Below, in pieces: positions 8,303-17,135 of a DNA stretch of 36,211 bases. The notes under the pieces were generated by a model, which worked only from the letters and a program-made list of their open reading frames with translations, had not been told where the DNA came from and did not search any database. A program made the position numbers and the translations under genes. The stretch is from Candidatus Fimimorpha excrementavium (lineage in GTDB: Bacteria; Bacillota; Clostridia; Lachnospirales; Lachnospiraceae): positions 1-36,211 of the forward strand of contig DVJD01000055.1 of NCBI GenBank assembly GCA_018710785.1, written 5' to 3'. Positions within the stretch are counted from its first letter, which is position 1, and each line of letters starts with the position of its first letter.

Positions 8303-9928
8303 TTACTTATTTGTATCTGCCTGATACAGTTCATTGATCTCATCGATCAGATCCTGACCGCCCTGCTCAGCCCATTGATCCCACAGAGACTGAAGCCCTG
8401 CTTCGTCGATGGCACCGGAGATGTACTGTGTTCTGGCATCATCCAGCAGCTGATCCAGAGTCGTTCCGCGAGACGCATTTGTCTCAGAGTTTACCAGATA
8501 CTTGGTAGCCGGATTTGCTACAGTAAATTCCTCATTTGCCAGCTGTACAGCTTCCATTTCCTTGGTGAAATCATCCTTAATTGGTTCCGGATCCAATGTC
8601 ATGTTATATGGAAGATAGCACTGTGCCTGGTTCAGACCATTGTTTGGTGTCTGACCTGCTTCCAGACCTGTCTGAATGACTTCCAACTTACCATCTTCTG
8701 TTTCCTGCCACTGGAATCCTTCCAGACCATAATCAGACAGGATTCTCATATCATTATCGCACATCTTATCCAGGAATGTCAGACAATTCTTCAGATCCTC
8801 TTCTGTCTTAGCGCCATCCTTGGTAATCAAGAAGAAACCGCCATAACCGCCAGTAGAAAGAGTCTTTGGCTCACTGTTCTCATCCTTTTTAACTGCTCCA
8901 ACATACGCGATGGAAGCCTTTTCATCCGGATTTACAACAGATGCAATGTTGTTTGTATCAAAATACTGCGCTGTTCTCTTACCGGTATCCAGAACGTCTA
9001 CGAATACGCCGGCTTCACCCTTCTTGATTCCGTCGCCCCATGTGCTGGTATCAATAGCTGCAAAATCCTTTCTAACCAGGCCTTCTTCCACAAGACCTCT
9101 CAGCCAGTTCAGAGCTTCCATGTACTCAGCAGTCTGATGTACCGGAACCAGCTTTCCATCCTGCTCTACCCACTTGTTTCCTACGCCGAACCATGTCTGA
9201 ATAATATCAAACGGTCCTGTATATTTGGTCATCTCCATACCATAGGTATCATCCTGGCCGTTGCCGTCCGGATCTTCCTTGGCAAACTTGTAGATCATAT
9301 CATACATATCATCGATGGTTTCCGGAGCTTCCGTAATTCCAACCTTTTCAGCCCAGTCAGCACGGTAGCTTACGCCGTAACGGCCAATCGGTCTCTGACG
9401 TGGAAGGCCGATAACCTTGCCGTCTACTGTAAGGGCATCCTTAACTTCCTGTGTCATCTGAGAAAGATTTGGATAAGCTTCCTCATCCTGCAGGTACTCT
9501 GTCAAATCCCAGAACGCGTCTCTCTTGGCTGCTTCTACTACCGTAGACTTAACGGTACTGTCGGCAGAGGTCAGGATCATAGGCATGTTTTCCTTATCCA
9601 TAAGGATGGTACCGAATCTCTCCGAATAGGTGGAGTTGGACTCCCACTGGAATTCAATGTGCATACCCATGTACTCTTCCAGCTGCTGAACCACTTCATC
9701 GGATCTGTCATTGTTCAATGCATTACCGGAATGGTCTACCGCAACCATAGTAACAGTGGGCATCTCGCCGGATGTACTTTCGCCGCCTGCTTCTGTGGCG
9801 CCGCCTGCCTCTGTGGCAGCATTGCCAGCATCCGTAGCTTCTGTGCTGCTGTCACCGCATCCTGCCAATACAGAAGAAGCCATCAAGGCTGCCATGGCAG
9901 TAGCTGCTAACTTCTTGTTTAATCTCAT
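8303..9928 (-). CDS. ABC transporter solute-binding lipoprotein (LplA/YtcQ-type)
   Basis: Extracellular receptor for an oligosaccharide importer, anchored by lipid. From the chosen start the protein is 541 residues. It has a basic N-terminus, hydrophobic segment and lipobox VLAGC with Cys24, then a Thr/Glu/Ala/Gly-rich linker containing repeated ATEAGG, then a large bilobed binding domain. Frame extension to 9952 gives an earlier Met, but the ATG at 9928 follows GGAGG by seven bases and places the signal peptide correctly. It is the third gene of the importer operon, 126 bases after the second permease. Size and partners match the LplA/YtcQ group, which B. subtilis keeps with rhamnogalacturonan genes. 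The RG-I ligand is inferred from the neighbouring lyases. Confidence 0.93.
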   Translation of the reverse strand: MRLNKKLAATAMAALMASSVLAGCGDSSTEATDAGNAATEAGGATEAGGESTSGEMPTVTMVAVDHSGNALNNDRSDEVVQQLEEYMGMHIEFQWESNSTYSERFGTILMDKENMPMILTSADSTVKSTVVEAAKRDAFWDLTEYLQDEEAYPNLSQMTQEVKDALTVDGKVIGLPRQRPIGRYGVSYRADWAEKVGITEAPETIDDMYDMIYKFAKEDPDGNGQDDTYGMEMTKYTGPFDIIQTWFGVGNKWVEQDGKLVPVHQTAEYMEALNWLRGLVEEGLVRKDFAAIDTSTWGDGIKKGEAGVFVDVLDTGKRTAQYFDTNNIASVVNPDEKASIAYVGAVKKDENSEPKTLSTGGYGGFFLITKDGAKTEEDLKNCLTFLDKMCDNDMRILSDYGLEGFQWQETEDGKLEVIQTGLEAGQTPNNGLNQAQCYLPYNMTLDPEPIKDDFTKEMEAVQLANEEFTVANPATKYLVNSETNASRGTTLDQLLDDARTQYISGAIDEAGLQSLWDQWAEQGGQDLIDEINELYQADTNK

Positions 9929-9998
9929 TTCTTTTCCTCCTTCTCTTTTCATCGCGTCAGAAAACCTCTGACACGATACCTCTTATACTATCTATCCC

Positions 9999-10024
9999 GG
10001 CTGTCTGGCTGATGCCAAACAGCC
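9999..10024 (-). other. Intercistronic hairpin between permease and binding-protein genes
   Basis: GGCTGTCTGG (9999-10008) and CCAAACAGCC (10015-10024) form a ten-base stem with one mismatch and a six-base loop. There is no T tract, so it is more likely an RNA processing or stability element setting binding-protein levels than a terminator. Confidence 0.45.
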
Positions 10025-10054
10025 CAACGCCGGTTTCCCGTGCGATAGATTCCA

Positions 10055-10966
10055 TCATCCCTTTACAGCTCCGACCATAACACCCTGTGTAAAGTATTTC
10101 TGAACGAAAGGATATACGATCAAAATCGGGACAGTGGCAACTACAGTAGTCGCCATTTTAACCGCCTTCTGCGGCGGCTCACCCATGACACCCCAGTCAA
10201 AGGTGGAATCAGACGTAATGGCCTGGGTCAGGAAAATAATTCTTCGAAGTACAATCTGAACCACTTCCTTATCTCTATCACTGATGTACAGCATCGCATT
10301 GAAATAAGAGTTCCAATGGCTTACTGCGTAGAACAGAGACACGGAAGCCAATACCGGCTTGGAAAGCGGAAGAATAATCTTCAGGAAAATACCCAAATCC
10401 TGACATCCATCCATACGGGCTGCTTCTTCCAGCTCACTGGGCAGTCCCTGGAAGTAGTTTTTAATAATAATCATGTTGAACGCATTGATCGCTCCGGGCA
10501 GCCACAAAGCCCAGAAGGTATCACGCAGATGGAACACATTACATACAACAATATAGGAAGGAATCATACCGCCGGAAAACAGCATGGTAATGATAACCAT
10601 ATTGGTGAAGAAGTTCCTTCCACGGAAATACTTTCTTGACAGCGGATACGCCAGCGTACAGCTGAAAAACATGTTAATCAGCGTACCGACAACCGTAACA
10701 ATCAATGAATTTTTCAGTCCCTTAAACACATCACCTGTCTTAAGCAGATACTGATACGCATTCAGTGAAAACTCAGAAGGAATAATGAAAAATGCCTTTT
10801 CTGTCAATTCTCTTTCTGTTGCAAACGATCCTGCCAAAACGTAAAGGAACGGAAGAACTGTAATCAGCGCAAACGCACCGCAAAAAAGATAAATCAATAT
10901 CTGAACAAACTGGTCACCAGGCGTTCTCTTGATTTTCTGGGACTTTACCACAGACTTATTTGCCAT
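10055..10966 (-). CDS. ABC sugar importer permease 2 (LplC/YtcP family)
   Basis: Inner-membrane subunit of an oligosaccharide ABC importer. The 303 residues contain about six hydrophobic segments, beginning LIYLFCGAFALITVLPFLYVLAG. The cytoplasmic EAA loop, EEAARMDGCQDLGIFLKIILP (about 190-210), is where the ATPase docks. The end KYFTQGVMVGAVKG is the usual C-terminus of this family. The ATG at 10966 follows GGAGG by seven bases. It lies 15 bases downstream of permease 1, so the two are co-transcribed. No ATPase gene is present nearby; this family uses a shared MsmX-type ATPase encoded elsewhere. Confidence 0.95.
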   Translation of the reverse strand: MANKSVVKSQKIKRTPGDQFVQILIYLFCGAFALITVLPFLYVLAGSFATERELTEKAFFIIPSEFSLNAYQYLLKTGDVFKGLKNSLIVTVVGTLINMFFSCTLAYPLSRKYFRGRNFFTNMVIITMLFSGGMIPSYIVVCNVFHLRDTFWALWLPGAINAFNMIIIKNYFQGLPSELEEAARMDGCQDLGIFLKIILPLSKPVLASVSLFYAVSHWNSYFNAMLYISDRDKEVVQIVLRRIIFLTQAITSDSTFDWGVMGEPPQKAVKMATTVVATVPILIVYPFVQKYFTQGVMVGAVKG

Positions 10967-10981
10967 TTTTCACCCTCCTTT

Positions 10982-11965
10982 TTAATAGAATCCAGACTCG
11001 CCGCACATCTTGGCGATCTTATTGGCTGCAAGGACCATAATCAGACTGACTATGGACTTGAACATACCTGCGGCGGCACCAAGAGAATAGTCTCCGTTCT
11101 GCACACCTTCTCTGTAAATGTACGTATCGAACACTTCAGATGCGGTACGATTCAAAGAGTTCTGCATCAAGTAGATCTGCTCAAAACCTGTATTCAGAAT
11201 CTGTCCTACCTTAAGGATCAGCATAATGACAATCGTTCCTCGGATCGCCGGCAAAGTGATGTGCCACATCAATTTCCAGCGGCCTGCGCCATCCACTCTC
11301 GCTGCTTCATACTGTTCCTGATCAACACCGGAAAGGGCAGCAAGGAAAATAATGGTACCATATCCTGTTTCCTTCCAGATATTCTGTCCCACAATCATTA
11401 CCTTAAACAATTTAGGATCACTCAGAATATCCGGTGCGTTTGTTCTCCCCACAATGCTTGCCATCAGCTGGAAAACCACACCATCCGTTGTATTGAACAA
11501 CTGATAAGTCAGAGATCCCACGATAACCAATGAAATAAAGTGCGGAATATAAACCAGGGTCTGTGTCACCCTCTTATATGCCTGACTCTTGATTTCATTC
11601 AGTAATAAGGAAAGGATAATCGGTGCCGGGAAGAAAAAGATCAGGTTCAGGATGGAAATTGATAATGTATTCACCAATACTCTTACAAAATCATATCCGA
11701 ACACAAATTCTTTAAATACATCCAGGCCGACCCATGGGCTGTAAAGAAATGCTCCCAGTATCGTATCTCCATTATATGGATTAAAATCCTGGAATGCCAT
11801 GACCAGACCGAGCATGGGCAGATAATTAAAGCAAAGCATATACAAAACGCCCGGAATAATCAGTATGTACAGCCAATAATGGGAACGAAAGAATACGCGG
11901 AACGGCGTAGACTTATGTTCCACTGCTGCTGGCATCACACCACTACGTTTGGTTGATTTAGCCAT
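10982..11965 (-). CDS. ABC sugar importer permease 1 (LplB family)
   Basis: First gene of the importer operon, 327 residues with about six membrane segments. The N-terminal YWLYILIIPGVLYMLCFNYLPMLG and the phrase FQDFNPYNG are typical of LplB-type permeases. The EAA loop (EQYEAARVDGAGRWKLMWHITLP) is about residues 217-239, and the end KIAKMCGESGFY is a family-like C-terminus. It pairs with permease 2 to form the channel. The ATG at 11965 follows AGGAGG by about seven bases. A 17-base-spaced promoter lies about 70 bases upstream, in the gap after the YesS-like regulator. Confidence 0.95.
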   Translation of the reverse strand: MAKSTKRSGVMPAAVEHKSTPFRVFFRSHYWLYILIIPGVLYMLCFNYLPMLGLVMAFQDFNPYNGDTILGAFLYSPWVGLDVFKEFVFGYDFVRVLVNTLSISILNLIFFFPAPIILSLLLNEIKSQAYKRVTQTLVYIPHFISLVIVGSLTYQLFNTTDGVVFQLMASIVGRTNAPDILSDPKLFKVMIVGQNIWKETGYGTIIFLAALSGVDQEQYEAARVDGAGRWKLMWHITLPAIRGTIVIMLILKVGQILNTGFEQIYLMQNSLNRTASEVFDTYIYREGVQNGDYSLGAAAGMFKSIVSLIMVLAANKIAKMCGESGFY

Positions 11966-12032
11966 TTTTCAACCTCCTTCTTTCAATTTTCTGGAACTTG
12001 TCACCAATTTCCACAAGCTCTTCACTTAGGCA

Positions 12033-12061
12033 AGTATACTACAACTTAATATTTTTTACAA
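12033..12061 (-). promoter_or_regulatory. Promoter of the importer operon
   Basis: Minus-strand TTGTAA (12056-12061), 17-base spacer, TATACT (12033-12038). Transcription would start near 12026, about 60 bases before permease 1. The remaining part of the 321-base gap (11966-12286) is AT-rich. I see no other gene, no clear terminator for the upstream regulator and no convincing CcpA cre site in it. The AraC-type regulator presumably binds just upstream. Confidence 0.7.
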
Positions 12062-12286
12062 TAATCATTTTCTATTTTTTCATTTTCCCTTCAAAAAATG
12101 TTCACAATTTCAGATGCACACCTCTGCCTGGCTCTTTTTCCTGCCAAATATAATCCCTATTTTTCCCCGTTTTTCAAAAATAATCATTTTCTTTCGCCCC
12201 TCCCCGCCTGTTTTCTTATCCATCCAGAAAGGAAATCATCATCCGATTCTTTTCTTTTCGTTCTTCCCGCAGCCAGGCTTTTATTA

Positions 12287-14584
12287 TTATTTCCCTTCTT
12301 TGCGGAATTTTCCAGGTGTCATACCAACATATTTGCTAAAAAAGCGAATAAAGTTCTGTGTATTGGAATATCCCAACTTCACAGCAATCTCAGCAACAGA
12401 ATCTGTGCTATTCAACAACATCTGCTTCGCCAGTTCCAGCTTTTCCAGATTTGCCAGGTCGGTAAAGTTCTGGTTTCCTTCTGTTTTTAATATTTTCCAT
12501 ATATAACTCGGATGATATCCAAGTCTCTGTGCGCACTCAGACAGCGTGATGCTGCCCCTGGATTCTCGGATCAGCTCCACAACCTGTTCCCGGATGCCGA
12601 GGACATCGCTGCGTCGAAATTCCGCGAGAGCCTTCATGATACTGTCAGCCACATTCTCTAAAAAACTCCTAATCTTGTCCGTGTTGTAAGTTTTGCTTGC
12701 AGTGATAAAAAGGTCCTGCGTCTGATGATTAAAAATTTGATTGATCGCAATCCCGGCATCTGACAGCACATTAAGCATGGAAATAAGAAGCCGGTTTAAG
12801 TAATAGCTTCTCTCATGGCGGACGACCTTCGCATCCCGGATTCGCTTCATAAACGCTTCCAGAAGCTGATGCACTTCCTCTCTGTCGCACTGATTCAGGG
12901 CATCCAGCAGCTTTTTCTCTCCAACCGTGTCGTAAACATTTTTTACATACTTCCGGTCGGCAAAATCTTCATAAAACGCCACCGCATTTTCATCAAAATA
13001 CAGCGTCGTCGTCTCGTTTCGCAGGGTTTCAATCGCTTCGTTATAGGCAGTCTTCATATGTTTCAGCATGTGAAAGATCTGACTGCCCCCTACTGCAGCC
13101 GACAGCTTATAATTTTTCTGTACATAGTCCATCATTTTATTGTAGACAGACATTACGCGGTCTGTCATCTGGCCGCTGTCCTCTGCTCCCACCAGAAGCA
13201 GAATCTCTTCTCCATAACAGACAGGAGGCAGGAAAAGTTCCTCTCCCAGGCTTTCCGGAATCTGGCGGACTACCATCATATTGACTGCTTCCCTTTCCAG
13301 GTCTCCAAGCGCCGCATCATTTCCATCTTCCAAAAGGCAGACCACCGCCAGCAGACGATAGCAGGCTTCTCCTTCTATGCCAAATCGCTGCAGGTTTGTA
13401 TTGATCTCCTCCTGGGAAAGCTCGCCGCGGATCATGTGATCCATAAACAATTCCATCAGTCTTCTTTCCTGGGAATGAATCAGCTTCAACATATCGTTGT
13501 GGTTATTCGCCAGTTCTTCCACACCATTTTCCAGGAAAAGAAACTCATCGTAGATTTCTTCCTCTCCGCCCAGCACATTTCTCATGGAGCGCATCAGTTC
13601 ATTGACAGGTTTGGAAATCCTTCTGGAAATATAAAAACAGATTACCACAATGGCAGAAAAACCGATACCAAAGCACAGAAGGATAATCAGCAGCTGTTCG
13701 CCGCTTTCCGTCAGCTGGCTGGTGTTATAGCCGACTACACAGTACACACCGTCTCTGGTTGATGTATACAGATTCATGCGGTATCCGTCTCCATCACCGC
13801 CCTGGACATTTTTTATGTCATCTCTTCCATCCCAGTTTTCCACCATAGCACGGCTGTCTTCATACAGTTCCTCATTGCTGCTGTACAAAAGCTTTTTCTC
13901 CCTGCTGTAAAGACATACCTCGTAATCTTCTTTTACGTTGTTAATCAATGTTCGGAGCCTGTCCATATCCAGCTGCACAATCAAAACCCCGCGATCCATT
14001 CCGGTGCTTCGGAAACACTCCACCAAAAGCATGCCATTCAGATCGACCCGTCTGCTTTCATGCAATGTTTCAGAAGCCCCTGTTTCCCTCATATTGTTCA
14101 GCCAATATATGGAAGCAAGCTCTTTTTCCTGCCCTTCCAGAAAGAGCTCGACTTCCTCTCTGTTATTCAAATCCTGTAACGGATACATGCCGGTTCCGCT
14201 GAGAAGCCAGCCGGTTTTTCTATTTATGAATGTATACGCTTTTATATATTCTGTTATGGAGTAATTCCCCTGCAGCATCTTCTGCGCATCGATATAGCCG
14301 CTGTAAGATTCATACGGAACATTATTCTGTTCCAAAAGCCATTGCACTCCGTCATCATCCGAAATTCCAATATAATATTCCCGCATCCCCGTCATAACAT
14401 CTTCCAGCGTTTTTCGGACGCGCTCACCGACAGAGTCCATGGACATATCACTCCTTTTTTGTGTTTCATCCATATAAACGACATAGGTAATACCTCCGAA
14501 TATGATAAACATCAAAATCTCTATAACCAAAAAAGAAAAGAAGACTCTTCTGCGAAATTTTTTTCTTTTCTTATTCTTAAACAT
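12287..14584 (-). CDS. Membrane-bound AraC-family regulator (YesS/YtdP-like)
   Basis: One-component sensor-regulator. A basic N-terminus and TM helix (about 12-37) lead to an extracytoplasmic sensing region (about 38-295). A second TM helix, LLIILLCFGIGFSAIVVICFYI (about 295-316), is followed by ISRRISKPVNELM, a HAMP-like linker. A poorly defined cytoplasmic part comes next, and a C-terminal AraC double helix-turn-helix fills the last 100 residues, ending SVAEIAVKLGYSNTQNFIRFFSKYVGMTPGKFR. Length (765) and architecture match B. subtilis YesS, the activator of rhamnogalacturonan genes. It lies directly upstream of the importer operon it probably controls, by sensing pectic fragments outside the cell. 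The ATG at 14584 has AAAGGA at a rather long distance (about 12 bases), implying modest translation. The ligand is inferred. Confidence 0.92.
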   Translation of the reverse strand: MFKNKKRKKFRRRVFFSFLVIEILMFIIFGGITYVVYMDETQKRSDMSMDSVGERVRKTLEDVMTGMREYYIGISDDDGVQWLLEQNNVPYESYSGYIDAQKMLQGNYSITEYIKAYTFINRKTGWLLSGTGMYPLQDLNNREEVELFLEGQEKELASIYWLNNMRETGASETLHESRRVDLNGMLLVECFRSTGMDRGVLIVQLDMDRLRTLINNVKEDYEVCLYSREKKLLYSSNEELYEDSRAMVENWDGRDDIKNVQGGDGDGYRMNLYTSTRDGVYCVVGYNTSQLTESGEQLLIILLCFGIGFSAIVVICFYISRRISKPVNELMRSMRNVLGGEEEIYDEFLFLENGVEELANNHNDMLKLIHSQERRLMELFMDHMIRGELSQEEINTNLQRFGIEGEACYRLLAVVCLLEDGNDAALGDLEREAVNMMVVRQIPESLGEELFLPPVCYGEEILLLVGAEDSGQMTDRVMSVYNKMMDYVQKNYKLSAAVGGSQIFHMLKHMKTAYNEAIETLRNETTTLYFDENAVAFYEDFADRKYVKNVYDTVGEKKLLDALNQCDREEVHQLLEAFMKRIRDAKVVRHERSYYLNRLLISMLNVLSDAGIAINQIFNHQTQDLFITASKTYNTDKIRSFLENVADSIMKALAEFRRSDVLGIREQVVELIRESRGSITLSECAQRLGYHPSYIWKILKTEGNQNFTDLANLEKLELAKQMLLNSTDSVAEIAVKLGYSNTQNFIRFFSKYVGMTPGKFRKEGK

Positions 14585-14861
14585 CTATTATATTTTCCTT
14601 TCTATCATGCTCGCAAACAGATCAAAACAGACATTGGCACTCCGCTCGCTGTTTATCCATTATCACATCTTACCTCTTTATTTATTTTACATCAAATACA
14701 AGCCAAATGGAACCGAAAATCTTAATTTTTCACATAATTTTCTCCGGCTGATAGCGATTAACAGCAATGTCTTTTGTTAGAATTTTCATTTCATTTGCAA
14801 AATCGCTACTTTAAGTATACATTTTAACTAAAATTTCACATTTTTCTACACAATTTGTTGC

Positions 14862-14890
14862 TTTTCAAACAACTATTCCTTTATTATAAT
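14862..14890 (+). promoter_or_regulatory. Putative promoter of the XRE regulator gene
   Basis: TTTTCA (14862-14867), 17 bases, perfect TATAAT (14885-14890). Transcription would begin near 14897, giving a leader of about 137 bases. The 449-base gap 14585-15033 separates this gene from the divergent AraC regulator. On the minus strand a TATACT (14814-14819) is a possible -10 for that regulator, but I see no good -35. The rest is AT-rich without other genes. Confidence 0.5.
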
Positions 14891-14967
14891 TTAATCATAC
14901 AATAATACCATATATTTTACGTCAGGCGGAAAATATGAACAAAAATTTTGGGAATAAGACAATGGTC

Positions 14968-15017
14968 CCGGCATTGGCATCCTGATGCCATGCCGGAACA
15001 GATAATCGTTTGATTAT
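14968..15017 (+). promoter_or_regulatory. Structured leader / dyad in front of the XRE gene
   Basis: CCGGCATTGGCATC (14968-14981) and GATGCCATGCCGG (14984-14996) pair over 13 positions with one bulged T and a two-base loop. A second small hairpin, ATAATC-GTTT-GATTAT (15002-15017), ends three bases before the AAGGAG ribosome site. The first element has no T tract, so it is not a classical terminator. As DNA, its core TGGCATC-CT-GATGCCA is a symmetric dyad that could be an autoregulatory operator for the encoded HTH protein. Confidence 0.5.
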
Positions 15018-15033
15018 GAAAGGAGATTTACAA

Positions 15034-15492
15034 ATGAAAAAAGACAAAAAAGAGCTTTCCCCCGAAGCCCGCAATCGTTTAAGCATCGGCCAGCGGATCC
15101 GTCATGAGCGTCAGCTGCGCTATATGACGCAGGCACAGTTAAGTGAACTTCTGGGAATTTCCGTCAGCTATCTCGGCGCACTGGAGCGCGGCGACCGGCC
15201 CGTTTCCAGCGCCATGATCCTCCGCCTCCACGAATGCCTGGGGCTTTCCTATGATTACCTTTTGGAGGGCACCACGTTTTCCGACCTCGCCCTCGCGCAA
15301 TATATTAAAGAATCCGACAACTATGGACCCAAACATAATCTGGAGGTCATGCTAGGCACCTGCTCCCCGCAGGAGATGGAAAATTGCTATGATTTTATCC
15401 ATACCTATCTCATGACCTCCAGAAGGAGGAAACGTCATTCAGCTAAATCCTGCGGACCGAACTCTCCCCAATCTGAATCTTCTTCTCCTTGA
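15034..15492 (+). CDS. XRE-family HTH transcriptional regulator
   Basis: A 152-residue cytoplasmic DNA-binding protein. An N-terminal Cro/C1-type helix-turn-helix covers about residues 18-75 (IGQRIRHERQLRYMTQAQLS, then LLGISVSYLGALERGDRPVS), followed by LSYDYLLEG, common in stand-alone XRE proteins. The C-terminal part ends in a basic, Ser/Pro-rich tail. The chosen ATG at 15034 follows AAAGGAG by eight bases; an earlier frame start at 15010 has no ribosome site. The last 50 bases overlap the end of the convergent cvfB gene, so the odd tail may be read through former intergenic or antisense DNA. It is one of few plus-strand genes here. Targets are unknown; autoregulation through the leader dyad is a guess. 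Confidence 0.85.
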   Translation: MKKDKKELSPEARNRLSIGQRIRHERQLRYMTQAQLSELLGISVSYLGALERGDRPVSSAMILRLHECLGLSYDYLLEGTTFSDLALAQYIKESDNYGPKHNLEVMLGTCSPQEMENCYDFIHTYLMTSRRRKRHSAKSCGPNSPQSESSSP

Positions 15493-16273
15493 GAAGTCCG
15501 CCAAGAGCACGTTTAAATGCATTCTTACTCATATGAAGTTCTCTTTTAATCACTTCCGGAGAGGCTTTCTCTCCAAAGGGAAGAACTCCGCCAAATTCTT
15601 CCAGGGCTTTCAGGATCGTTTCCTCATCCCGGTTCATCTGAAGATGCGCTTTTTCCCTCAGACTCAAATCCAGTTTTCCGTCCTCCCGGACTCTCACAAC
15701 CCTGGCATAAACCTGATCCCCGACGCCATATGTATCGTACAATTCCTTCTGAGGTATCATGCCGTAATACTGATTATCCACTGCCACAAAAGCGCCGATC
15801 TGCGGATTGATTTGATAAATGATTCCATGAACATGATCATCCTTTTTATATGGGCTGTCTGCGCTCAGATATTCATATACACGCATCGTCGCGCAGAGAC
15901 GGCCGCTTTTGTCAATATATAGTGTCACAAGACATTGATCCCCCGGACGTACCGGCGCTGTCTGCTCTTTAAATGGAAGAAACAGATCCTTCTCCAGTCC
16001 CCAATCCAGAAAAGCGCCGATTTTCCCCTTGTCCACCACCTCCAATACGGCCAATTCATTCAACTGCAGTTTCGGTCTGCGCACCGTTGAGATCAAACGA
16101 TCGCTGGAATCCTTATATATGAAAACTTCCAATTCATCTCCCACATGTATATTCTCCGGGACCTGCTTTTTTGGGAGCAAAACTCCTGTTCCCGATTCCT
16201 CTTCCCCAAGATAGACACCGAATTCCTTTTCTCTGATTACCTTTAATTTCTGTATTCTTCCTAATTCAATCAT
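15443..16273 (-). CDS. cvfB: CvfB-type S1 RNA-binding protein
   Basis: A 276-residue cytoplasmic protein of the CvfB/YitL family: tandem S1-like OB-fold domains followed by a C-terminal winged helix. Visible parts are the N-terminal IELGRIQKLKVIREKEFGVYLG with VLLPKKQVP, and a second S1 repeat (LAVLEVVDKGKIGAFLDWGLEKDLFLPFKEQ). A third S1 repeat (VHGIIYQINPQIGAFVAVDNQYYGMIP) and the winged helix SPEVIKRELHMSKNAFKRALGGLLKE close the protein. In staphylococci CvfB affects virulence and RNA metabolism. A longer frame to 16387 exists, but the ATG at 16273 follows GGAG by six bases and matches the family start. It lies 58 bases after the thioesterase gene, so they likely form a pair. Its 3' end overlaps the convergent XRE gene by 50 bases. 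Confidence 0.9.
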   Translation of the reverse strand: MIELGRIQKLKVIREKEFGVYLGEEESGTGVLLPKKQVPENIHVGDELEVFIYKDSSDRLISTVRRPKLQLNELAVLEVVDKGKIGAFLDWGLEKDLFLPFKEQTAPVRPGDQCLVTLYIDKSGRLCATMRVYEYLSADSPYKKDDHVHGIIYQINPQIGAFVAVDNQYYGMIPQKELYDTYGVGDQVYARVVRVREDGKLDLSLREKAHLQMNRDEETILKALEEFGGVLPFGEKASPEVIKRELHMSKNAFKRALGGLLKEKKIQIGESSVRRI

Positions 16274-16331
16274 GTCCTTCTCCATTTCCCTTTTATTCCT
16301 ATGAAACCCGAATCTCGGCCCGGCATATCCG

Positions 16332-17048
16332 CTATGCCTCTGACTCCTGCACAAACTCCACCACCGCATACGGGGAATTATTTTCATTATTCAAGACAAC
16401 CACATATCCGTTATCCGCCCGGATTACGGTGGGCAGCATTTTATCACCCAGAACCGCCTGGCGCTTGTATTCTGCCCGGACCTGCCTGATCACACAGCCT
16501 TCCGGCAGATATTCCCGCGCCATGAGAACATATTCTCCATTATTGACATGATGGTTTGTATCGATCTGATGGGGACGCACAAAAAACGGCTCCATTTCTT
16601 TGCCTCCTGCCGGTATGGCGATTTTGCGGTCCGCGTACTCCATATCCAGCTTTTCGCCCGTCCCATAGCAGGCGGCGTCTTCTTCACTTACACGGATTGG
16701 TCTTCCCGTATCCGTATCCAAAAGACACCAAATGGAGTTGGCCTTTACCACTGGATATCTGTTTTCATCCATTATGACAAAGTTTCGAAATCCCAACATT
16801 CCTTTAAAATCATATGGCTGTGTTCCTATTATAATATTCTGCCCGAAAACAGGATACTTCTCTATCACAATCTGCCAGGAGGAAAGCATCCATACTTTGT
16901 GTTCTTCCTTCAGGCGCAGAATCCCTTTTCCGACATCCTCCGAGTGAAACGTCGTACAATCCTGAAAATAATTTATAATGGCATTTAAACTGATGTTTCC
17001 CGACGCATCGATTTCACTGTAACGAACCCTGCTGCTAAATGTGTACAT
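16332..17048 (-). CDS. Acyl-ACP thioesterase (FatA/FatB-type)
   Basis: Hydrolyses acyl-ACP to free fatty acid and ACP. The 238-residue protein has two hotdog folds. The first is about residues 1-120 (VRYSEIDASGNISLNAIINYFQD, then WMLSSWQIVIEKYPVFGQ). The second, about 145-238, contains the active-site segment DTNHHVNNGEYV, where the Asn and His are the expected catalytic residues, and a preceding RPHQI. The start is the ATG at 17048 with AAAGGA five bases upstream; the upstream extension to 17117 lacks a ribosome site. An extended -10 promoter lies about 90 bases upstream. It is probably co-transcribed with cvfB. Chain-length preference cannot be read from the sequence. Confidence 0.92.
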   Translation of the reverse strand: MYTFSSRVRYSEIDASGNISLNAIINYFQDCTTFHSEDVGKGILRLKEEHKVWMLSSWQIVIEKYPVFGQNIIIGTQPYDFKGMLGFRNFVIMDENRYPVVKANSIWCLLDTDTGRPIRVSEEDAACYGTGEKLDMEYADRKIAIPAGGKEMEPFFVRPHQIDTNHHVNNGEYVLMAREYLPEGCVIRQVRAEYKRQAVLGDKMLPTVIRADNGYVVVLNNENNSPYAVVEFVQESEA

Positions 17049-17135
17049 ATCAATCCTTTCGCCTCTTCTCCGCTCAGTTTCTTGCAGACACCATATCCCA
17101 TATGGATCAGCGGTCAATCTACATAGTTGCGTTCT

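Noticed and set aside
8075-9910. 611-codon open frame on the plus strand
   Set aside because: Antisense to the solute-binding protein and covering its terminator; no ribosome site or recognisable domain.
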